The notes beneath the pieces were generated by a model. The model had not been told where the DNA came from. It worked only from the letters and a program-made list of their open reading frames with translations, and did not search any database. DNA of 64,000 nucleotides from Nageia nagi (Eukaryota > Pinophyta): contig JBITNC010000001.1 in the NCBI GenBank assembly GCA_050084985.1, positions 204,104,001 through 204,168,000 of the forward strand, in the 5' to 3' direction. Below, piece by piece: positions 59,223-64,000 of the stretch. Each line of letters begins with the position of its first letter. Positions within the stretch are counted from its first letter, which is position 1. A program made the position numbers and the translations under genes.

Positions 59223-61201
59223 TATTGATTGGTATAGTGTAACCTTAAAAGTTTGGTTTGGTTGTGTTCTCCACTTCTTGAAATAATAGGTTCCCTAAAA
59301 TAATAGAATATGGTGGGGATGTGCTCATGTAAGTATTCTATTCAATATTTGGGTTATAGGTCAGCTCCTATCTATGTTTGAGGTCAAAAGTAATAGGAAA
59401 GAGATAAAAAGGTAAAGAGTAATAAGAAAGAGATAAATAGACAAACAACTAAAATAGTAAATTTACAACCTAGGCATTATTGCACAAGCAATAATCCATA
59501 TCCAAGATCAATAATAGTAAACTAACTGAAACTTGGGGTCTCACAATCACATAATTTGAAGTAAACATTTCATACATAACATTCATAAAAGTAATAATAG
59601 CCACTTTTTTTGCAAGAGGGTAAAATATTATTTATTTGTATTATCATGTGTGAATTGCTCTTATAGATTAGGAAAATTTGTTAGAATGTTTGATCTTTCT
59701 AACTTCTAAAACTTAGCTATTCATACAACTTCCTTCTTTATTGGGTGGTTGGATCTCATTAACAATATTGAATAAAATAGCTACAATAGTGTTATTTACA
59801 TAAATGTTACAACTATACTAGAATGTAAAATATACAAATTTAAATCTACATTAACTATCCAAAATTTTTGGATCTTCTGGGGATTTGTAATTTTTCATCA
59901 ACCATGTTCATAGAGCCTTAATTCTTTTGACATGTTGATTGTTCCTTCTAGTACCCTGTAGCTGATTGAGTTTACCACTATTGATGATTAAAAGTGGTAC
60001 TCTAGTAGATTGAATAGTTGTTTGATTGCATGTTGATTGGTATTATTTGATTATCTATTTATTAACCTCCATCTACTTTTATGTAATATTGATGATATAT
60101 AATGTGGATGTTAGTAATCAAAGTAATGTTGGTTGGTAGATATTATGTTTTGCATATATCAAGAAGAACTACCATTGTTATGTGGAAATAAGTTGGTGTT
60201 GACACATTAATAGGGCCCAAGTGTCAAAAACTTAAGATGAAGTGGACTTGGATGTTTTTCCTCATACATTACTCTTCTATCCCCTTGATGGGCTCTACAT
60301 TCTTATTTCAAGCTTTGTTGATGATCTAATTTTCTTCAAGACCCATTAATTTTCACAAAAAAGTGTGACATCATCCTCTAAAATCCTTAAGTACTATTTA
60401 CATTTTGATTTCTTTGAAACCTATTGATTTCTACTAAAATGTATGACATCATCTCCAAAAATCATTGGGTACTATTTACATCTTTGAGACCTACTAATTT
60501 TTGTAAAAATGTATGATGTCATCTCCAAAAATCCCCAGGTACTATTTACATTTTGATTTCTCTAGGACCTACTAATTTTTGCAAAAATGTATGACATCAT
60601 CTCCAAAAATCATCAAGATCTATAAGTGATCTTCAAGAATCTACAACAACTTCTACCTAATCTGGGGCTCACTTACTTTGATTGCTAATTATGATGCTTT
60701 AAAATCTATAGGCTCTATTTACATCTTTCAAAGGTTGAACTCTACATATATGTACAAGCCTTGGAATTTCATGTTAATGATTCCTAGAGACTCTAAGGTA
60801 ACAAATATAATTTTGGGTAATTTTAATACATCACTTATTGGGTGCATTTGGAGAGATGACATAAATTTTAGGTATTCTAGACTTATGGTCATTAAAGAAT
60901 AAAAGAATATAAACTTAACATAAGTGTTTTGATAGAATCTATGAGTGACCTTGTTTACATATCTCCTAGATATAAAAAAAGACAAAATTTTTGAATGGCT
61001 TTATTTACAAGATGATTTTTGACACTCTAAAGAATAGGAAAGTGAAAAAGAGAAAAAGCTTAAATAATACATGACATGAAGACTCTAAAAGAATGGAGGT
61101 TTCCTAGGTATTCTTATATACATAGCTTCCAGGTACTAAGGTAAATAAAGAATAAAGAATAGTATATTACCCAAATTTTGAGTATTATTTCAAAAAATAT
61201 A
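59223..61201 (-). repeat. Element C, 5' LTR
   Basis: Partner of 46813-48779. The inner edge reads TATTGATTGG (TG changed to TA) and the outer edge AAAATATA (CA changed to TA). It carries the same 70-78 bp tandem units at about 60360-60610. It is followed by ATAG and LINE sequence. Confidence 0.88.
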
Positions 61202-61800
61202 ATAGGCTTTTTGAAATTCAATTTTGATACAAAGAGTATTTTATTGAGATGAGCAAACCCATTCCATACCTTCCTAGATTACAATGACATTATCAAGGAT
61301 ATATTAGTTCTTGATAAGGCCAATTTTCTTAGGGTGAATTATCTAAGGTAGCAAAATTCAAAGATTGAGGGCCAAAGCCTTGGAAATAATTTTATAACTA
61401 ACATTGAGAAGGGTGATAGGCCTCCAACTAGAAATCAACTTCGGGTCTTCCATATTTGGAATGAACTTTATGTTTCCTTGGTTAATAATTACTTCCAAAG
61501 ATCCTATTGCAAGGGCCTCCTAATATACACAAAGGAGGTTAGGGCTGATAATATCCCAAAGCTTTTTGTAAAATTCATAAGGAAATCCATCAACACTAGG
61601 ATCTTTCTCATTTTCCACACTCTAAGGCTAATTTCAAATCTTTTAGAGAAATCCTAGAATTGTAGGACTCTATTTGAGTTAGAGAGAGCTTAGTGGGAAT
61701 ACTCTGTAACATTCATTCAAAGCATGATGTTGGTTCTTATTCAACTCTTAAGAAGTGAAGACTTGAGAGTAGTATTTGGAAAATGCCTTTGTAATGGTCA
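61202..61800 (-). pseudogene. LINE ORF2 reverse transcriptase, N-terminal piece
   Basis: The minus strand reads DGFPYEFYKKLWDIISPNLL, SWRPITLLNVSYKIISKALA and ends IKIEFQKAY at the junction with element C. The motif continues as YDKIE at 46812. These are core L1 RT fingers and palm motifs. Stops interrupt it. Confidence 0.82.
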
Positions 61801-62249
61801 ATAAATTAGTAATACAAATGTTCTCATTGAGGATGGCTTTGAATTGTGTTACCATTCTAGGGGTACAAATTTTTTGAAATAACTCTTTGGAAACCTAATC
61901 ACCCACTTAGATCTAGTATAGTCAAGCTTGGATTTGGGATCCTTTAGCTTTAAATACTTCAACCTTTTTGAGCTCATGCCTAATAGTAGTAGCATGTTAT
62001 TGCAGAGAAACATTCATTGGGTCCTCTTCTAGGTGCATGGAGGAAAGATCAAATTCATATTGAAGAGCATTATTTTAGTGATTTTGGAGTTGGATGAGTT
62101 TAAAACCTAGTATCCTAAGCACCAAGGAGGTTCAATGAATGGCATAATTCAATCCATCCCACCTTCTCTTTAGGTCTTGGCACTAGGTTTCAAGCTTAAT
62201 AGATATGGGCAATGGTGGTTGGATGAGATAGAAAGGATACATTCAAGGA

Positions 62250-62950
62250 GAACTGAGAATGGAAGTTGGTGGCTAAGGACCAAGGGAAACCACCTTGAAG
62301 ATAATAGGAAAGTGGTCAAAGATGGTGTTTCCTAGGGAGGAAAAAAGTAGAGGAGTGATGGGGGATAAATTTTGAAAGAAGAAACCAACATCACCTATGA
62401 GCATGGCTCTATATAGTATTTTGATAACTCTACAATCACTCAATTAAAAATTCAACCAAGTGAACTAGAGAGAACTTGGGAAAATTTGCATGTCATGAAA
62501 AGCATTAGGGTCGATCAACCCATGCTTGTTATTAAGAAAGAACTATGCATCTTTTTCACTCACACACCATCTCATTTAAGGATGGCCTACCTTTTCATCA
62601 ACTTTCTCCACCATGTTTAAATCACCATAAAAAAACCAAATAGCATAGGGGAGAGATAGTGCAAGGCACCTCCAAAGTGAAATTTGAAGAGGCCCATGAT
62701 TAGAAGTATAGATATTTACAATTTCAAAAGGATAGCTATCAATATAAAAAAGAATCCAAACCACCTAATTATAAGGGTCCACACCCCATGAGACCAAAAA
62801 AGCTTTCCACTTTAGGGGAATCAAAGTTACTACACCTCCTTTGCCATGGTAATTACTAGTAGAAAACATGGAGCACCCAAGTCATAAGAAGGAACTAACA
62901 TATTCTAGGTTAAAATTTGAGATTTTACCTTCTTGGAGGTAGAGAAAATT
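62250..62950 (-). pseudogene. LINE ORF2 endonuclease (AP-type)
   Basis: Open piece 62764-62576 reads FEIVNIYTSNHGP and YAIWFFYGDLNMVEKVDE. GDLNMVE is the catalytic G-D-(F/L)-N-M motif of apurinic-type endonucleases in plant L1 elements. The surrounding reading is broken by stops. The enzyme nicks target DNA to prime reverse transcription. Confidence 0.75.
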
Positions 62951-63249
62951 AATCTTATCAACATGACTAATAATCTTAGCAATCTCACTATAGACTAAGT
63001 ACTTACAAATTGGGTCCATCAACCCTTTAACATTCCAATACATAAAAATCATTGGGAAAAATTGAAGTACATATCACCCTCTATCTCTTCATTGTCACTA
63101 ATATTATTGTCAAAATACTATGAATCCCCAACCTCCCCAAGGGAAGCATAAGGATTTGCAAGGAAGATGGTATGATTATTTCCTATGAATATGGTGAAGG
63201 ATCATTTCTCTTGTCGACTAGCAACTCCACTCCTAGGGGGATCATGAGA

Positions 63250-64000
63250 TGTACTTGGTTGTATTAACACCTCTTTGTATTTGAATTCTAAACTAGCTCT
63301 GGGTGGGTTGGTGGTACTATTAGGAGTAGGAGGTAGTGAAGGAGTAATGGTTGGGGGATTCAATGGAGATTGGATGCTCCCTTGAGAAGGGTGATAATTG
63401 TATAAGGTCTAGCACCCTAACATGGGTTGCAATTTTTTTGTTGGTCATTAAAACCCATTACTCCAAAGGGTCAACACATCCATTCCTAGATTGCATGGCA
63501 TGCTACTTCCTAGTAGGTTATGAAAGAGTATTGGCTAGGGCCATGATCTCCTAGCCATAGGACTTGAATCTCCCATCCATGAGAGGGCAATTTCAAATCT
63601 TGTGCTTAGTAGATTGGCACCGATAACGTGCATTCAAAAAGTTAATATAAACTAGCTTCTGATTAAAAGTGGTATTCTCAAAATTAACCACTAGATGGTC
63701 CCTAAGATCCTTAGATAAATAAATTTTTAGATAAACCCTTTTAAAGGGACAACCTCTATAAAATCTAGGTTTCTCAATGTAGATAAAAGTTCCTAATGGA
63801 GCCACAATTCTTTCTAAAAAATGTTGAATGGCTACAAGGAGTATAGGGACTTTGACCCAAATGGGTACTTCTAATAGAGCTCCTTCATCAAAAAAAAAAT
63901 CTTACATCCAACGTTGAAACATTAAGAGTGAGTTACAAACATATAGCCCATGGTCAAAAACTAACTAAGCATGGTCTTAATATGGAAACTGAGAAAGAAA
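63250..64000 (-). pseudogene. LINE ORF1 (DUF4283-like RNA-binding protein), partial
   Basis: From the window edge, the minus strand reads EVPIWVKVPILLVAIQHFLE, then IVAPLGTFIYIEKPRFY and FENTTFNQKLVYINFLNARY with CQSTKHKI (63805-63593). This is the DUF4283 fold plus the start of a cysteine-containing end, as in plant L1 ORF1 proteins that bind LINE RNA. Decayed C-terminal sequence runs to about 63250. The N-terminus is beyond the window. Confidence 0.65.

Larger units (their letters stand above)
46813..61201 (-). mobile_element. Ty3/gypsy LTR retrotransposon C, 14,389 bp
   Basis: Minus-strand gypsy element with LTRs at 46813-48779 and 59223-61201, inserted in the LINE's RT. Host bases ATAG flank both sides (46809-46812, 61202-61205); a clean 5 bp duplication is not seen. 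Order: gag (58885 to about 57600), protease (57517-56975 and on), extra RNase H (about 56520-56140), RT (about 55580-54950), native RNase H (about 54950-54520), integrase (about 54450-53300), third ORF (52594 to about 48830). LTR mismatch over ~185 bp is about 13%. The third ORF is the best preserved of the three elements. Confidence 0.92.
43954..64000 (-). mobile_element. L1-type LINE, split by element C, running off the window
   Basis: Minus-strand non-LTR retrotransposon. The T10 run at 43954-43963 is its poly(A) tail in plus view. In element order: ORF1 (from beyond 64000 to about 63250), ORF2 endonuclease (about 62950-62250), RT (about 61800-61202, then 46812-45860 after element C), zinc-finger-like domain (about 45190-45080) and a tail to about 44300. 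Host sequence at both edges of C reads on through a conserved RT motif. The 5' end and target duplication are outside the window. Confidence 0.85.

Noticed and set aside
1-64000. tRNA, rRNA or other structured RNA genes
   Set aside because: No cloverleaf with A and B box motifs or rRNA-like segment was noticed by eye; a tRNAscan-SE and Infernal run would be decisive.

Overview
The window looks like non-genic DNA of a land plant with a large, repeat-filled nuclear genome; gymnosperm-like is my guess, not proven. Grounds: plant-type LTR retrotransposons with a copia primer site matching plant initiator tRNA-Met, an L1-type LINE, a degenerate CCCTAAA-like block, a pentatricopeptide-repeat (PPR) pseudogene, AT-rich sequence, and heavy decay of CpG/CpHpG sites to TpG/CpA. 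I see no intact host gene and no bacterial features.

Layout. 1-5220: AT-rich DNA with a telomere-like block (541-850), a weak plus-strand coding trace, and the downstream exons of a decayed multi-exon gene on the minus strand (3235-5110). 5221-39762: Ty3/gypsy element A (minus strand, about 11.4 kb of its own sequence), inserted in that decayed gene, whose upstream exons reappear at 39763-40560. Two younger elements sit inside A: a 10 kb Ty1/copia element (11072-21080, plus strand, TSD TAGAA) in the reverse transcriptase, and a second gypsy element B (22854-35967, minus strand, TSD CCAAA) in the protease region. 39763-43953: decayed exons, simple repeats and a PPR pseudogene. 43954 to the window end: an L1-type LINE on the minus strand, split in its reverse transcriptase by a third gypsy element C (46813-61201, minus strand). 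Hand-compared LTR ends differ by about 17% (A), 13% (C), 8% (B) and 4.5% (copia), which agrees with the nesting order.

How the parts work. A, B and C are relatives with the order LTR, gag, protease, an extra RNase H, reverse transcriptase, native RNase H, integrase, a long third ORF, LTR. The third ORF has a lysine-rich PKKK(R/K)K patch and a coiled-coil end in all three. The copia element carries gag with three zinc-knuckle positions, protease, integrase, RT and RNase H, with Sirevirus-like RT/RNase H motifs and several polypurine tracts. All are dead copies with stops, frameshifts and lost catalytic residues.

The most unusual structure is in the copia LTRs: a run of about 14 small predicted hairpins with different stems but almost the same six-base loop (TTGGTG). 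Next are the extra RNase H between protease and RT in all three gypsy elements, and their shared third ORF.
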